DNA of 64,000 nucleotides from Haliotis asinina (Eukaryota > Mollusca > Gastropoda > Lepetellida > Haliotidae). The DNA is taken from NCBI RefSeq assembly GCF_037392515.1, contig NC_090283.1:12964501-13028500 (forward strand), in the 5' to 3' direction. Positions 36,701-43,685 of this stretch are shown here, in pieces (the first letter of the stretch is position 1; every line of letters starts with the position of its first letter). The translations under genes and the position numbers were made by a program. The notes under the pieces are model-generated. The model was not told where the DNA came from and made no database searches. It worked only from the letters and a program-made list of their open reading frames with translations.

Positions 36701-39700
36701 TTTTATCTTTTGCATACAACTGAAGACTACCGTGTCTTTTGTTACGCAGGTCCCCAGAGAAGTGATTCCAATGCCAGACAATTGCGACAGCGAAGACAAA
36801 TATCTTTACCAGGTAGGTTCTCAGGAATCACAAAATGCTATGGTTCATAACTCAGAAACACTAGTGTTCAATTCGTTTTGCATTAAGGGAGACAGTATCG
36901 TACTAGTGCCAAGCATACAGACTTCAGCAATTACAAAATTTGCACATTCGGTCATTTCATTTGATCGCAATGACTTCACTTAGTTTCAATCTGGATAAAG
37001 GCGAGAAGGCAGGTGAATGTTGTTGATTCGGCAGGAGGTGTATCTCAGAACTTATACTGAAGCTTATATACGAACGCCAAGTAATCGACTGCCTTAAAAG
37101 TCTAACTAAATGTCAAGTGGAAATACTGTATAGGAAAATAGAACAGTTTCATAAAATTGACGTTCACTTCTCATTTGAGAAAAAACAACATGGAATCAAA
37201 CACATACGATGATTTACAACCAACTATGTATATCGAGACTGCCAGCACAAAGTGAAAGAAGTACTAGAAGCAATAGCAATTTTGACGCAGTTAGACAAGA
37301 GTGCAAAGGCTAAACGTGACATCTAGAAAAAGATATTGGTGTATCAGAAAAATATCACGGATACATTGGGGAGATTACGAAAAAGTATCTGAGAGATATG
37401 TTCCATTTAACAGCATCGCATGGTTCTTTTGCATGTTCGTGATGCCCAGCTTCCACCTTTGGTAAACAGGCTGAAATTGTAGAGTTATGTTTCAACTGGA
37501 CTAAAGAGTAAATGCAATCGCGGATAAAAATCAACGTTCATTTCGCAGTTTATCTGCAAAGCAAGGGTCCTTCCTTTAGTCATTGACTTGTATGTCAAGT
37601 AAGTTAATACATTTTGCAAGGAAAAGTTGATTACAATACGTTGCATGACATGAGTAGTATGTAGTATAAGCATGGGACTTTCAGTATAGATTTATAAACA
37701 GTGCCGATTGTGCTAGAAAAGTGCTGGTGCAAATGAAGATAACTGAAACTAACATTTGTTCTTTGTTGTCAGTCAGAACCAGAAAGTGTCCTACGTGTAT
37801 TCATTTAATATAATCTTGTACAGGAATTTGGCGAAAAGGTTGAAAACTTTATTGATCCTGCACATTGTAATGTTCCCATTTCTGATCAAGACATTCTCTT
37901 TTGCAACAGTTCTGTTTGTCTGATGGCAACATACATCATCCTGCTCGCCAAAATATATTCATATGAAACAGAATGGACTATCCATTGGTTGTCTTGTTAA
38001 TATCGTCAAGGATTGTGTAAAGTAGAAAGAATTATGGCTTGTAAGTACAATGTTAGGGCTAAATTTCATCCATTGAAACGTTTGAATATACTATCGATAT
38101 GTTCATTTACATGACTTGTCCATCATTTTATGAGCGCTTCATTTTGTTTGGACAGTCAAATGTACACTGAAGTGAACCGAGTAAAAAAAAATGACAAAAA
38201 GGTGGCATGACTAGTACGATGCGTTTAATCTGACTGGCCAATAAGAGAGGCATTGTAGAGATAGCTCCTAATAGTCACCGGTGGTACTTCGATGGAGACA
38301 TGAACTTGTAAAATAACTCAGTAAGGATCTCTCCTTACTCTCGACCCGTGAAGGTCCCGGGGTAGAATAGGCCTTCAGCAACCCATGCTTGCCATAAAAG
38401 GCTATGCGAAGAGGCGACTAACGGGATCGGGTGGTCAGGCTCGCTGACTTGTTTGACACGTCATCGGTTCCCAATTGCGCAGATCGATGCTCATGTTGAT
38501 CACTGGATTGTCTGGTCCAGGCTCGAATACTGACAGGCCGCCGCCATTTAGTTGGAATATTGCTGAGTGCGGCGTAAACCAAACTCACCCACTCACTCAC
38601 TCACTCTCCTGCCTTGGGAGATGTGCCATTAGGGCCTTGTGAGTCATATTAAGGATGCTTCCATGGGCATGCTGCTAAGAAACAAATGGCAACTCAGAGA
38701 ACAAATATGAACCAAAGTGAATTTGTAACTGAGATAACGTATGAGTATTATTCTCTTCAAGAAAGTAGGGGATACTGAACTTCCAATCTGGATAGGAAGT
38801 GTAAACGTTAACAAACGTTTCAAGGACAGACATCATATGAACGCACCACCATTTACCTCTATTACCAACACTAAACACAACGCATGATATGCACGTACTC
38901 AAAGCAGTAGCCCCACACACGTGCATGTGGTTCCATTCAGTTTGACGTTTTTCAAGAAGGTCGATCAATCACTTAAAATATTAGTTTTGACACTCTTGAA
39001 TCACATATTTGTTAGTGTTTGTTTCTAGTCGTTTGTTTTAAAATGAAAATCGCATACATGCAAATTACATGCCATACACCAATCATCTGTCAAGAGCGAA
39101 TGCATTCTAAATAACTTTGACTGTAAGGAAGTGTAAATTGTGATGCACTCACAAAACATTCTATAATATCATATCAACATTGATTGACTCCGATAAATCT
39201 CCCAAATATTTTTAATCGAAAATAAAAAAATGGAGATCCCCTGCTAGTTTTGAAGAGTATTATAATACTAGTGCGAGTTGTCCATGTATGCTTGAGTTGA
39301 TTCCACAGTATGTTTGATTGTACAGTATGTATTACTACATTGATGACATCGTAGCTACTTCCACTTGCCTGTATCACATTTTGGCATACAGGCTTGTTGG
39401 ATTAGTTGACTAAATTTGACATTTTGAACATATTTAATATCTCAGGCGAAGTCATCCAAGAGCAGGTCGATAAAAATGGCCCCTTCGACAGTGACCCCTA
39501 CTGGATCCTGGATCCTGACCTCGGTGAAGGGCAATTCAAGGATCTCGATGGGTCAGAGGTGACGTTTTGGAAAGAGCTGATTGAGCGATATCTGTTGCCT
39601 TTGGAAGAGAATAAAGAACAACAAGAAAAGATAAAGAATGATTTGCTGGAACTACGGAACAAAACGTGTCTCTTTTTCTTTCTTATCAATGGTCTTTTTA

Positions 39701-40569
39701 TTATATTAATCTTCACACTGCAAATGGTATCAGATTATACACCGAACCTGAAGATCCATTTACCATGTCCAGATCCCACATTCCAAGGTGATCAGTTTGA
39801 ACCAATTTCAATCACCTTCATGCTTGTGTTTGGTGTGTTGTTGGTCATCCAGTTCCTGTCCATGTTTGTCCATCGCTTGTCCACATTCCTCCATATCACG
39901 TCCATCACAGACGTCCGGGACATAGGGAAGACACTGAGAAAGACCAAAGAGAAACTAGCGTCTGACAAGGAGGTGAAGGGTGAGGAGTATGTTGAACTTA
40001 CAAAGGATCTCCAGCGATACCATGAAGATGAACTAGAGATCGAGGAAACTTCCGACCCGTTTGAGAATAGCCAGAAAGTGAAGTGGGCCAGAATACAGAG
40101 TAGAAGACACATACGACAGCAGGCAGAGGCAGATACACCAACGACCTTTGATGAAAGGTTCGTTGGAAATCTTGCCAGGCTTGCACAAGATGTTGAACAG
40201 TCCGGAGACTCCTTCCCAAACGACAGGGAGAAAACCATTCACCGCTATAGGAAAAAGTCGGTTAAGACGTTAAAGAGTCTAAATGAATCTAGTCCCCATT
40301 TCACTAAATCTCTCGTCCGGAAAGCAACGCTCATGGCAAAGAGAATGAAGGAGGAACGACAGCAGGCTGACCAGAGCGTGCCTGATGCACCAGCCAGGAA
40401 ACGAGCACCTGCTGAAAGGGTCAGAGACAAACACAGGAGGAGACAGGATCAGTCAAAGACGGCGGCTGATACAGAAGATGTGGAACTGTATGAAAACTTT
40501 AAAGGGCTTAAAGGGAAGGATGAGATAGAAGTGGACAGCATCGGAAATGCAGGACATACCGAGATGTGA
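9664..40569 (+). CDS. CHS: Chitin synthase, 16-exon gene model
   Basis: Chitin synthase polymerises GlcNAc from UDP-GlcNAc at the plasma membrane and extrudes the chain. Sixteen exons join in a single open frame of about 1,530 codons, close to the usual animal length. The start ATG has the strong context 'ttaccatgg'. Order: acidic N-terminus; about ten membrane segments (residues about 60-490); GT2 core with CATMWHE (568), FEAHIFFDDAF (611), HRKRWSQV (694), DGDVDFQP (736), EDRWL (840) and QRRRW (877); five to seven membrane segments ending in SWGTRE (1060); a C-terminal part with two membrane segments and a basic tail. These motifs are diagnostic and all key residues are present. No myosin head, known from several molluscan chitin synthases, is seen upstream. 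Least certain are the end of exon 13 and the small exon 15. Introns carry many transposons but no coding disruption. Confidence 0.93.
10012..10109. repeat. (GGTAA)n pentanucleotide array
   Basis: About 19 uninterrupted GGTAA units in intron 1. Surrounding 'agctaagct' and 'ggtaaaa' variants suggest an older, larger array. Each unit carries the string 'ggtaag', close to a 5' splice-site consensus. Confidence 0.95.
10682..11108 (+). CDS. CHS: Chitin synthase exon 2
   Basis: Residues about 37-179. It begins after 'attattttcag' and reads EKAKPWDIFQED, the conserved KPWD entry of animal chitin synthases, then two hydrophobic segments (LFTYIVFIGLILGS and WSLILVMWAPYVF). It ends 'attgtg|gtgagt' in phase 0. 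Confidence 0.9.
11580..12609 (-). pseudogene. mariner transposase, frameshifted
   Basis: Starts at the ATG at 12609 (MNKIEYRAVIKFLVLEG). It shows the N-terminal helix-turn-helix region (SATIKRWVNEFKHG, DDPRPGRP) and the first catalytic Asp in CDETWIHYYDPE. The frame is lost near 11.94 kb; the second Asp motif HQDNAPVHTS (about 11.85 kb) and the C-terminal LFPNLKKHLCGRRF (about 11.74 kb) follow in other frames. The segment that should carry the third Asp, normally before LFPNLKK, is deleted. Not functional. Confidence 0.9.
12625..12716. repeat. (GT)n microsatellite inside the mariner
   Basis: GT array with a GCGT-rich core on the plus strand, in the transposase leader. It creates a spurious Thr-His extension of the transposase frame. 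Confidence 0.95.
14395..14578 (+). repeat. SINE family A copy
   Basis: Diverged copy with 'ggccttcagcaattt', 'ctgacacatgtc', 'ccactggattgtctgatcca' and a degraded tail, ending about 115 bases before exon 3. Confidence 0.7.
14694..15655 (+). CDS. CHS: Chitin synthase exon 3 (N-terminal membrane block)
   Basis: Residues about 180-499. Entered after 'ctatctccag' in phase 0. Encodes about eight hydrophobic segments, for instance IGLCVFVFLVLPNVDPLL, LAVVHITTVALWAL and FGYITLFCIVDHIW, around a Cys-containing loop (DDCAATFFLTKKNATGCS) with a possible N-glycosylation site. Leaves at 'tacag|gtagg' in phase 2. Confidence 0.92.
15942..16035 (+). CDS. CHS: Chitin synthase exon 4
   Basis: 94 bases, phase 2 in and phase 0 out, with acceptor 'atattacag' and donor 'cgaag|gtacgt'. 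Encodes the conserved LFAKPLYCGILLDQSLILN linker between the membrane block and the catalytic domain. Confidence 0.88.
16122..16367 (+). repeat. SINE family A copy
   Basis: Body with 'agaggcgactaacgagatcg', 'ttgatcactggattgtctgg' and the tail 'gagtgcggtgtaaaactaaa' followed by ACTC. Lies about 90 bases after exon 4. Confidence 0.8.
16665..17205. repeat. Degenerate satellite, about 115-125 bp unit
   Basis: Four to five diverged units, each with 'ggtaggtcgagtgtttg', 'gagagcagatgca', 'gtttggatggcagg' and 'ggagatttggatcgggg'. The minus strand is open for 206 codons across it, with a repeated HKHSTYQLNN-like motif; I take this as chance openness. Confidence 0.7.
17731..17890 (+). repeat. SINE family B copy
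   Basis: Good copy: A-box 'ggtagcctagtggttta', B-box-like 'cattcgattcc', body 'gtggagcccatttctggtgt', tail 'acggcgtaaaag' then ACTC. Confidence 0.85.
17922..18059. repeat. 69 bp tandem duplication
   Basis: Two copies starting 'tgaagtgatcgtagtttcac' at 17922 and 17991, differing at one visible position. The near identity points to a recent event. Confidence 0.92.
18095..18246 (-). repeat. SINE family B copy
   Basis: Complete minus-strand copy. The complement carries A-box 'ggtagtctagtggtttaagc', B-box 'ggttcgatacc' and tail 'gtggcgtaaaactcactcac'. Confidence 0.85.
19560..19648 (-). repeat. SINE family B fragment
   Basis: 'ccatgtggggattcgaatct' and 'ttttaaccactagactaccg' are the B- and A-box regions in reverse. 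The tail part is missing. Confidence 0.65.
20295..20464 (+). CDS. CHS: Chitin synthase exon 5
   Basis: Phase 0 in after 'tttgtttcag', phase 2 out at 'tatag|gtgaga'. Encodes the opening of the GT2 fold: TPMIYVCATMWHESENEM, matching the CATMWHE motif of animal chitin synthases. Confidence 0.93.
20465..21979 (+). other. Chitin synthase intron 5
   Basis: 1.5 kb. Holds a small perfect hairpin ('gggcctgcaga' at 20791 and its complement near 20837) and a foldback at 21170-21335. No gene. Confidence 0.7.
21170..21335. repeat. Foldback repeat
   Basis: Left arm 'cggtctgatgtatggctc' and 'gtagcagtgttat' pairs with right arm 'ataacactgcta' and 'gtacatcagaccg'; outer bases 'gtatgcttct' pair with 'agaagcatat'. 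Arms of about 60 bases surround a short loop. Probably a MITE. Confidence 0.6.
21980..22056 (+). CDS. CHS: Chitin synthase exon 6
   Basis: 77 bases between 'ctccccag' and 'gaag|gtaagg', phase 2 to phase 1. Encodes LDEDQSARRKAIKTFETDID and the start of YYEFEAHIFFDD. Confidence 0.9.
22057..24648 (+). other. Chitin synthase intron 6
   Basis: 2.6 kb AT-rich intron. I find no SINE, satellite or coding segment that I can support. Confidence 0.7.
24649..24757 (+). CDS. CHS: Chitin synthase exon 7
   Basis: Phase 1 in after 'tctgtttcag', phase 2 out at 'ttacg|gtacgt'. Completes FEAHIFFDDAFQPHKDG and runs to VKQLLRVINVAL, the family's conserved acidic block. Confidence 0.92.
24806..24975 (-). repeat. 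SINE family A copy
   Basis: Minus-strand copy beginning 50 bases after exon 7: 'gtttaacgtcgcactcagca', 'gtctggaccagacaatccag' and 'gcgagtctgacaaccg'. Confidence 0.75.
25346..25460 (+). repeat. SINE family B, internally deleted
   Basis: 'gcgtagtggttaaatg' joins directly to 'gaagcccatttctggtt' and the tail 'cgccgcgtaaaaactaagct' plus ACTC. It ends about 13 bases before exon 8, so the SINE tail forms part of that exon's acceptor region. Confidence 0.7.
25473..25626 (+). CDS. CHS: Chitin synthase exon 8
   Basis: Acceptor 'ttctacacag', phase 2 in; donor 'agtcag|gtaggg', phase 0 out. Encodes TPYGGRLVWTLQGGN and HLKDKMKIRHRKRWSQ, both strongly conserved. Confidence 0.92.
26677..26960. repeat. 30 bp minisatellite
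   Basis: About nine units of exactly 30 bases with few substitutions, built around 'atggatatacaatataataa'. The period is a multiple of three, so several frames on both strands are open, giving MDIQYNNPYI repeats on plus and aromatic hydrophobic repeats on minus. Confidence 0.93.
27108..27327 (+). repeat. SINE family A copy
   Basis: 'tgatcttcagtaacccatac', 'aattgcgtagatcgatgctc', 'cactggattatctggaccag' and 'gctgagtgcggtgtt' occur in order. Confidence 0.75.
27540..27750 (+). CDS. CHS: Chitin synthase exon 9 (catalytic DGD)
   Basis: Acceptor 'gtccttgcag', phase 0 in; donor 'ctcag|gtgggg', phase 1 out. Encodes VMYLYYFLANRL, then LLALDGDVDFQPEALRML with the metal/UDP-binding Asp cluster, and AACGRIHPIGS, which contacts the acceptor chain in family 2 enzymes. 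Confidence 0.94.
28336..28440 (-). repeat. SINE family A, tail half
   Basis: 'gttcaacgccacactcagca' and 'attctggaccagacaatccg' on plus are the reverse of the family A tail and core, about 80 bases before exon 10. Confidence 0.65.
28521..28721 (+). CDS. CHS: Chitin synthase exon 10
   Basis: Acceptor 'gtttcttaccag', phase 1 in; donor 'tcaag|gtaaga', phase 1 out. Encodes GPMVWYQKFEYAVSHWLQ, TEHVIGCVLCSPGCFSLFRG and RHYVQYDQG, among the most invariant stretches of the family. Confidence 0.95.
28735..28850 (-). repeat. SINE family B fragment with GTGAGTGC array
   Basis: Reverse tail 'gagtgcgtgagtgcgtgagt', then 'tcgaatcttcggcttgacga' and 'ctttaccgctagtgtacc'. It begins about 14 bases after the exon 10 donor. 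Confidence 0.55.
28966..29182 (+). repeat. SINE family A copy
   Basis: 'gatccgggttagaactgatc' head, 'gcggcgattaacgggatggt', 'caattgcgtagatcgatgct' and 'gctgagtgcggtgtaaaact' follow in order. Confidence 0.8.
30232..30508 (+). repeat. Dispersed repeat R, plus copy (inverted pair)
   Basis: Matches the reverse complement of 31167-31473 by eye at roughly 70 percent. Shared anchors are 'gaaatagtttccag', 'gtttcatcatta', 'attcactag', 'gactgtgg' and 'ttactggccc'. The pair flanks exon 11. The element type is unknown to me. Confidence 0.65.
30625..30765 (-). repeat. SINE family B copy
   Basis: Reverse copy: 'agttttacgcgtttccagca', B-box complement 'gagaatcgaacctgg', A-box complement 'ccttaaccactagcctaacc'. 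Confidence 0.75.
30928..31094 (+). CDS. CHS: Chitin synthase exon 11 (catalytic EDR and QRRRW)
   Basis: Acceptor 'tttacttgaag', phase 1 in; donor 'ctccag|gtactc', phase 0 out. Encodes GEDRWLCTLLLQQGYRVEYC, where the EDR Asp is the expected catalytic base, then FNQRRRWTPSTMANTLDLL with the Q-x-x-R-W product-binding motif. Skipping this exon would remove both motifs and shift the frame (167 bases). It sits between the two arms of repeat R. Confidence 0.95.
31167..31473 (-). repeat. Dispersed repeat R, minus copy (inverted pair)
   Basis: Inverted partner of 30232-30508. It starts about 70 bases after the exon 11 donor. On the minus strand a short open frame includes HQPVRPKTVGLYWPDLTF, which I do not recognise. 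Confidence 0.65.
31641..31753. repeat. Minisatellite arm, 14 bp unit 'ggacaattcccacc'
   Basis: About seven units. The reverse-complement array lies at 31968-32126, so together they form an inverted pair around a spacer of about 215 bases. Confidence 0.8.
31968..32126. repeat. Minisatellite arm, 14 bp unit 'ggtgggaattgtcc'
   Basis: About ten units in the opposite sense to the array at 31641-31753, with the same kinds of variant junction ('taggtggg', 'cgggtggg'). The two could be tandem-repeat terminal inverted repeats of one small element. Confidence 0.8.
32722..32966 (+). repeat. SINE family A copy, nearly complete
   Basis: From 'catgaaggtccggggtagaa' through 'cagaccgccgccacatggct' to 'ggggtaaaactaaactcact'. 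It ends about 255 bases before exon 12. Confidence 0.88.
33223..33453 (+). CDS. CHS: Chitin synthase exon 12
   Basis: Acceptor 'gctgtattttag', phase 0 in; donor 'atacag|gtaagt', phase 0 out. Encodes DWKSVTRKNADISCLYIIYQ and the first post-catalytic membrane segments (SSIITPGTIFLLIVGAINV, LVPVAVFVLLCFVA). Confidence 0.93.
34060..34305 (+). repeat. SINE family A copy, nearly complete
   Basis: Complete head 'gtgaaggtcccggggtagaa', core 'gtctggtccagactcgatta' and tail 'gcggcgtaaaactaaactca'. One of the least diverged copies, with a small head deletion. Confidence 0.9.
34757..35257 (+). CDS. CHS: Chitin synthase exon 13 (second membrane block)
   Basis: Acceptor 'tcatctttcag', phase 0. Encodes LAYAAIISIVYSLVMMLVIV and three further hydrophobic segments, ending with HVVSWGTRETK, the invariant C-terminal marker, then a Cys-rich loop and a short heptad helix. 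The donor is unclear: 'gaccag|gtgatg' at 35203 or 'aaaagt|gtgtac' at 35257 both give phase 0. If neither is used, the frame stops at 35273-35275 after SVYHIQ, giving a shorter protein of about 1,140 residues. Confidence 0.85.
35733..36426. repeat. Large foldback, two arms of about 250 bp
   Basis: Left arm 35733-35985 and right arm about 36178-36426 are inverted copies. Anchors are 'aaaggttggcaacgtacttt', 'aaaataaaatatcgccacca' and 'aacttccggttgaacgga' with small differences. The spacer is about 190 bases. Lies in intron 13. No transposase frame; probably a non-autonomous TIR element. Confidence 0.8.
36750..36812 (+). CDS. CHS: Chitin synthase exon 14 (small)
   Basis: 63 bases, phase 0 both ends, with a strong acceptor 'cttttgttacgcag' and donor 'taccag|gtaggt'. 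Encodes VPREVIPMPDNCDSEDKYLY plus Q, an acidic linker. As a multiple of three it could be a cassette exon. Confidence 0.65.
37824..37866 (+). CDS. CHS: Chitin synthase exon 15 (candidate microexon)
   Basis: 43 bases between 'aatcttgtacag' and 'cacatt|gtaatg', phase 0 in and phase 1 out. Encodes EFGEKVENFIDPAH. I propose it because exon 14 leaves in phase 0 and exon 16 needs phase 1; this is the only good candidate I found that closes the frame. It rests on splice signals only. Confidence 0.4.
38345..38606 (+). repeat. SINE family A, full-length reference copy
   Basis: The most complete copy: head 'gtgaaggtcccggggtagaa', 'gcaacccatgcttgccataa', 'gaggcgactaacgggatcgg', core 'ttgatcactggattgtctgg', tail 'gcggcgtaaaccaaactcac'. 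About 255 bp without the tail array. Confidence 0.92.
38870..38952. repeat. Dispersed repeat D, copy 1
   Basis: Similar to 44812-44894: both have 'acacaac' then 'catg', 'atgcacgt', 'cagtag', 'cacacacgtgcatg' and 'tttgacg'. Unknown element. Confidence 0.5.
39446..40569 (+). CDS. CHS: Chitin synthase exon 16 (C-terminal domain and stop)
   Basis: Acceptor 'ttaatatctcag'; phase 1 in. Encodes FDSDPYWILDPDLGEG and FWKELIERYLLPLEENK, typical of the animal family, then two membrane segments (CLFFFLINGLFIILIFTLQM and FMLVFGVLLVIQFLSMFVHR), a long acidic and basic helical tail, and a TGA stop at 40567. An alternative acceptor at 39465 ('agagcag') would give phase 0 and drop seven residues; its pyrimidine tract is poor. 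Confidence 0.9.
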
Positions 40570-40945
40570 GATGTATTTTTCATATGAGAAGTATAATGAT
40601 ACAAACAGTTGAAACACATCAGCTTTCAGTAGAAAAAACCTGTGAAACGTGCCATGATTTGTTTCTTAAATTGTTTCCCTAGTGTTATCTGAAAATATTA
40701 CATTTGATGTATATGCATAGAGAAGCGAAGGTTCTCCTTGTTGAACTCCATCTATTTTAATCACAGTTGTGACATCATAACCACTTTTCGTATTGACTAT
40801 GACGTTTAAAAATTAGTCAATTGATTAGGACCCATCTGAGGGTTTCCATAGATGCTAAATGTGCCGGAGTTATGTGTTATATAGATATGATAATGGATTT
40901 GCCCTTACTTGTTGAACAGTCCTTGAATGCATAGAAAAATCTACT

Positions 40946-41076
40946 ATGAGCAGCAAAAGGAACGCAAGTCTAGCTTGTCTGTCACTTTGCCGTGAACGTT
41001 CCATCAACATAAACGTTTACTTTTATGAGATTTCATTTTTTTTTCGAAACTTGCGTTTCATTTACTATTCAGCATA
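40946..41076. mobile_element. MITE-like hairpin, family M, copy 2
   Basis: Ends 'tgagcagcaaaaggaacgca' and the complement of 'cttgcgtttcatttactatt', flanked by TA. The interior 'aaacgtttacttttatgaga' is the inverted form of the block in copy 1 at 5.6 kb. About 130 bp, non-coding. Confidence 0.6.
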
Positions 41077-41317
41077 TAGTGTGCATTGCCAATAACGCAG
41101 CAAATATGTAAGACAAATGGTACATTTCTAATGACAGACACTATAAATGAATCATGTTTAAGGTCTCAAATTCAAAGGCATTCATGGAAGTGTTTGCAAA
41201 GGCAAATAGCATCTTCAATACCATTTTTAAAACTTTAACAAGCAAAAGAACACTTGGTCCTCGCATGTCAAATGCTATGTTGTAATTTAATCATTAATTA
41301 TGTAAATGCTTTGACTC

Positions 41318-41362
41318 ATGATTGCTGAGTGCGGCGTAAAACTAAACTCACTCACTTACTTT
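41318..41362 (+). repeat. SINE tail fragment
   Basis: Only 'ttgctgagtgcggcgtaaaa' and 'ctaaactcactcactt' remain, the 3' end shared by both SINE families: a severe 5' truncation. Confidence 0.75.
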
Positions 41363-41492
41363 GACTCATGGATGACATCTCTTCCGTTGGCATATACCTG
41401 TGTACAATATTGTATATCTGTTATTCTGTACAGTTTCTATGTTAATAAATGTACCCTTCGTACATCGTGATATTTGGGTTGTACACACAAGT

Positions 41493-41595
41493 AATGAGTC
41501 GGTATGGTAGCCCAGTAAGAGTCCGCTCTTCACGATGAAGCCCGAGGTTTGAATGCCCACACAAGTACACTCTGTGAAGCCCCTTTCTAGTGTGC
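41493..41595 (+). repeat. SINE family B variant, left of LINE
   Basis: 'ggtatggtagcccagtaaga', 'gtccgctcttcacg', 'gaggtttgaatgcccacaca' and 'gaagcccctttctagtgt'. The same variant recurs at 43560, to the right of the LINE. Confidence 0.65.
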
Positions 41596-41603
41596 CCAGC
41601 AGT

Positions 41604-41681
41604 TTGTATGATAATAAATATGCACTTTATACAACGTGAAGTTTGAACTGAACTACCATCACACTTCAATAGACCTGTATT
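41604..41681. repeat. Long direct repeat flanking the LINE, left
   Basis: About 75 bases including 'aatatgcactttatacaacg' and 'aactaccatcacacttcaat'. Near copy at 43270-43346. Confidence 0.75.
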
Positions 41682-41747
41682 CAGGGAGGGATATACAACA
41701 AAAGATAATATATTTATACTGTATAGCCCAATACAATGATACCTCAT

Positions 41748-43260
41748 CTCAAAAGGTGGAACGTTCTACGCACTATTTGTTGACTTTGCAAAGGTTTTTG
41801 ATTCTGTGCAACGCGATAAACTTTGGGGGCTTCTGCAATCGCACGGTCTTAGTAGTAAAATGAATAAACTGTTCAAGAGTATATACAAAAATGTTAAATA
41901 TGTGTAAGGAATAAGCATGAATTATGCGTTCTTTCATTGGTGAACTAGGGGTTAGACAAGGTTGTTTTTTAAGCTCTTTCCTTTTTAGGCTTTCCATTAA
42001 TGAACTAGCAGTACAAATATGTGAGGCATGTACGAATGGGATCCAGCTACAACCAGATATAACACAACTAATTCTGCTACTCTTTGCCGATGATATTGTA
42101 TTATTCTCTAGTACTGTTAACGGTTTACAGAAACAAATAGACGATTAGACAATTTTTCTGACCAAGATAAATTGTATGTAAACAGAGACAAAATCAAACA
42201 CCAAACTGCCAGCGTTTATAAGTACCTGTATTTCTCTAATAGCCTTTTCTGGTCTATACACACAAAACAAGCGTCGGTACAAGTTTTGAAAATCTTAATC
42301 GGTGTTTGTGAAAATATGCGATCATTGGGCAAAATGTCCTTTAACACGTTCTTTAAAATATTCGATATGAAGATAAGTGCAATAGTCCTATATGGCTCTG
42401 AAATATGGGGATTACAACAATATGCCAGTATTGAAAGAGTCCATTTATATGCATGCAAAAAAATCCTTGGGGTAAAACCGAACACGTGTAATATGATGCT
42501 CTCTGGAGAATTGGGTAGATCCCCTATGTTTATATACTCTTCCATCAAAGCAATGAAGTACTGGGTAAGATTTTTGCATTTGCCATGCCATAGGTTTCCG
42601 AAAAAATGTTATGATATGATGAAATTGTATGACAAAAATGGGAAAAGAAATGGGGTGGCTGATACCAGAGAGCTGCTGTACTAAACTGGCTAGGGTTATG
42701 TGTGGTGTGATTACAGCGTTCAGTTGTACACAAACTTTATCATACCATTTACACAAAGAATGAAAGATGTGTATTTCCAATTTTGCTCGGAATCGCTACT
42801 TCTATCCACAAAATGCTTATACTATAGTCAATGGAAATCGGATATACGTTTTGAAGACTAATTAGCAAAAATAGACGCTGCTCTTCTCATGAATTATTTA
42901 TTGAAACCGGCAGGTATACAGGTACACAAAGAGAAAAAGGAGTATGTCATTTATGTAATATGAATGCAGTTGAAGATGAACTACGTTTCCTTGTAATCTG
43001 TCCTGCTTATAGGACTCTACGAACAATCTACCTAAAACCAAACTTTAATAAGCACCCAAGTGTTAGAGCATTAATTTCACTATTAACAGATACTACCACA
43101 TCACTATTACAGAATCTGGCAATGTACATCTACTTCGCTATGACACTAAGAAAACGTATTGTTACAGAGAACTTATAAATGACTTCTGTCTACTCATGTA
43201 AACTCTAAATGTACTACAGGCCTGCGACCTTTTAAGTACTGAAATAAAGATTGACTGATT
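41748..43260 (+). mobile_element. LINE (non-LTR retrotransposon), 5'-truncated and decayed
   Basis: Reverse transcriptase is recognisable in pieces: ALFVDFAKVFDSVQRDKLWG at about 41.78 kb, GVRQGCFLSSFLF and the catalytic LLFADDIVLF at about 42.08 kb, then KISAIVLYGSEIWGLQQYAS and ACKKILGV at about 42.4 kb, and a C-terminal CPAYRTLRTIYLKP zinc-type region near 43.0 kb. Several frameshifts and stops separate these, and ORF1 and the endonuclease are absent. The 3' end is 'aataaagattgactgattga'. The clade is uncertain; it resembles molluscan CR1/Jockey- or I-like elements. Not active. Confidence 0.88.
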
Positions 43261-43269
43261 GATAAATTA

Positions 43270-43346
43270 ATAAATTACTAAATATACACTTTATAAAATG
43301 CGATGCTTGAGCTGAACTACCATCACACTTCAATAGACCTGTATTG
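43270..43346. repeat. Long direct repeat flanking the LINE, right
   Basis: 'aatatacactttataaaatg' followed by 'gagctgaactaccatcacac' and 'ttcaatagacctgtatt', parallel to 41604-41681 with a few differences. Confidence 0.75.
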
Positions 43347-43559
43347 CATTCATTGTGATTACAACCTAATCTGTAGAAAGCATCACAACTGACCTAAAGG
43401 GCTTGTGTTATCTCAGGTTTTTACACCGTCAGAGGGTAAAAGTGGTGGCGAGACAACATACACTGAACTAGATTTTAAACCAACTGTGCTGTTCTATTCT
43501 CTATTAGATCCCCTTTTTTATGAGGTTGTGAAACATTTCGGTAATTGTACACATACGTG

Positions 43560-43685
43560 CTGGGTCGGTGTGGTAGCCTAGTGACTGGAGAGTCCACTCT
43601 TCACCTGAAGTCCGATTTTCGAATGCCCACGCAGGTACAATCTGTGAATCCCCTTTCTGGTGTCCCACCATAATATCACCATACC
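43560..43685 (+). repeat. SINE family B variant, right of LINE
   Basis: 'ggtcggtgtggtagcctagt', 'gagtccactcttcacc', 'cgaatgcccacgcaggtac', 'aatcccctttctggtgtccc'. It shares the unusual 'gagtcc.ctcttcac' block with 41493-41595. Confidence 0.65.
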
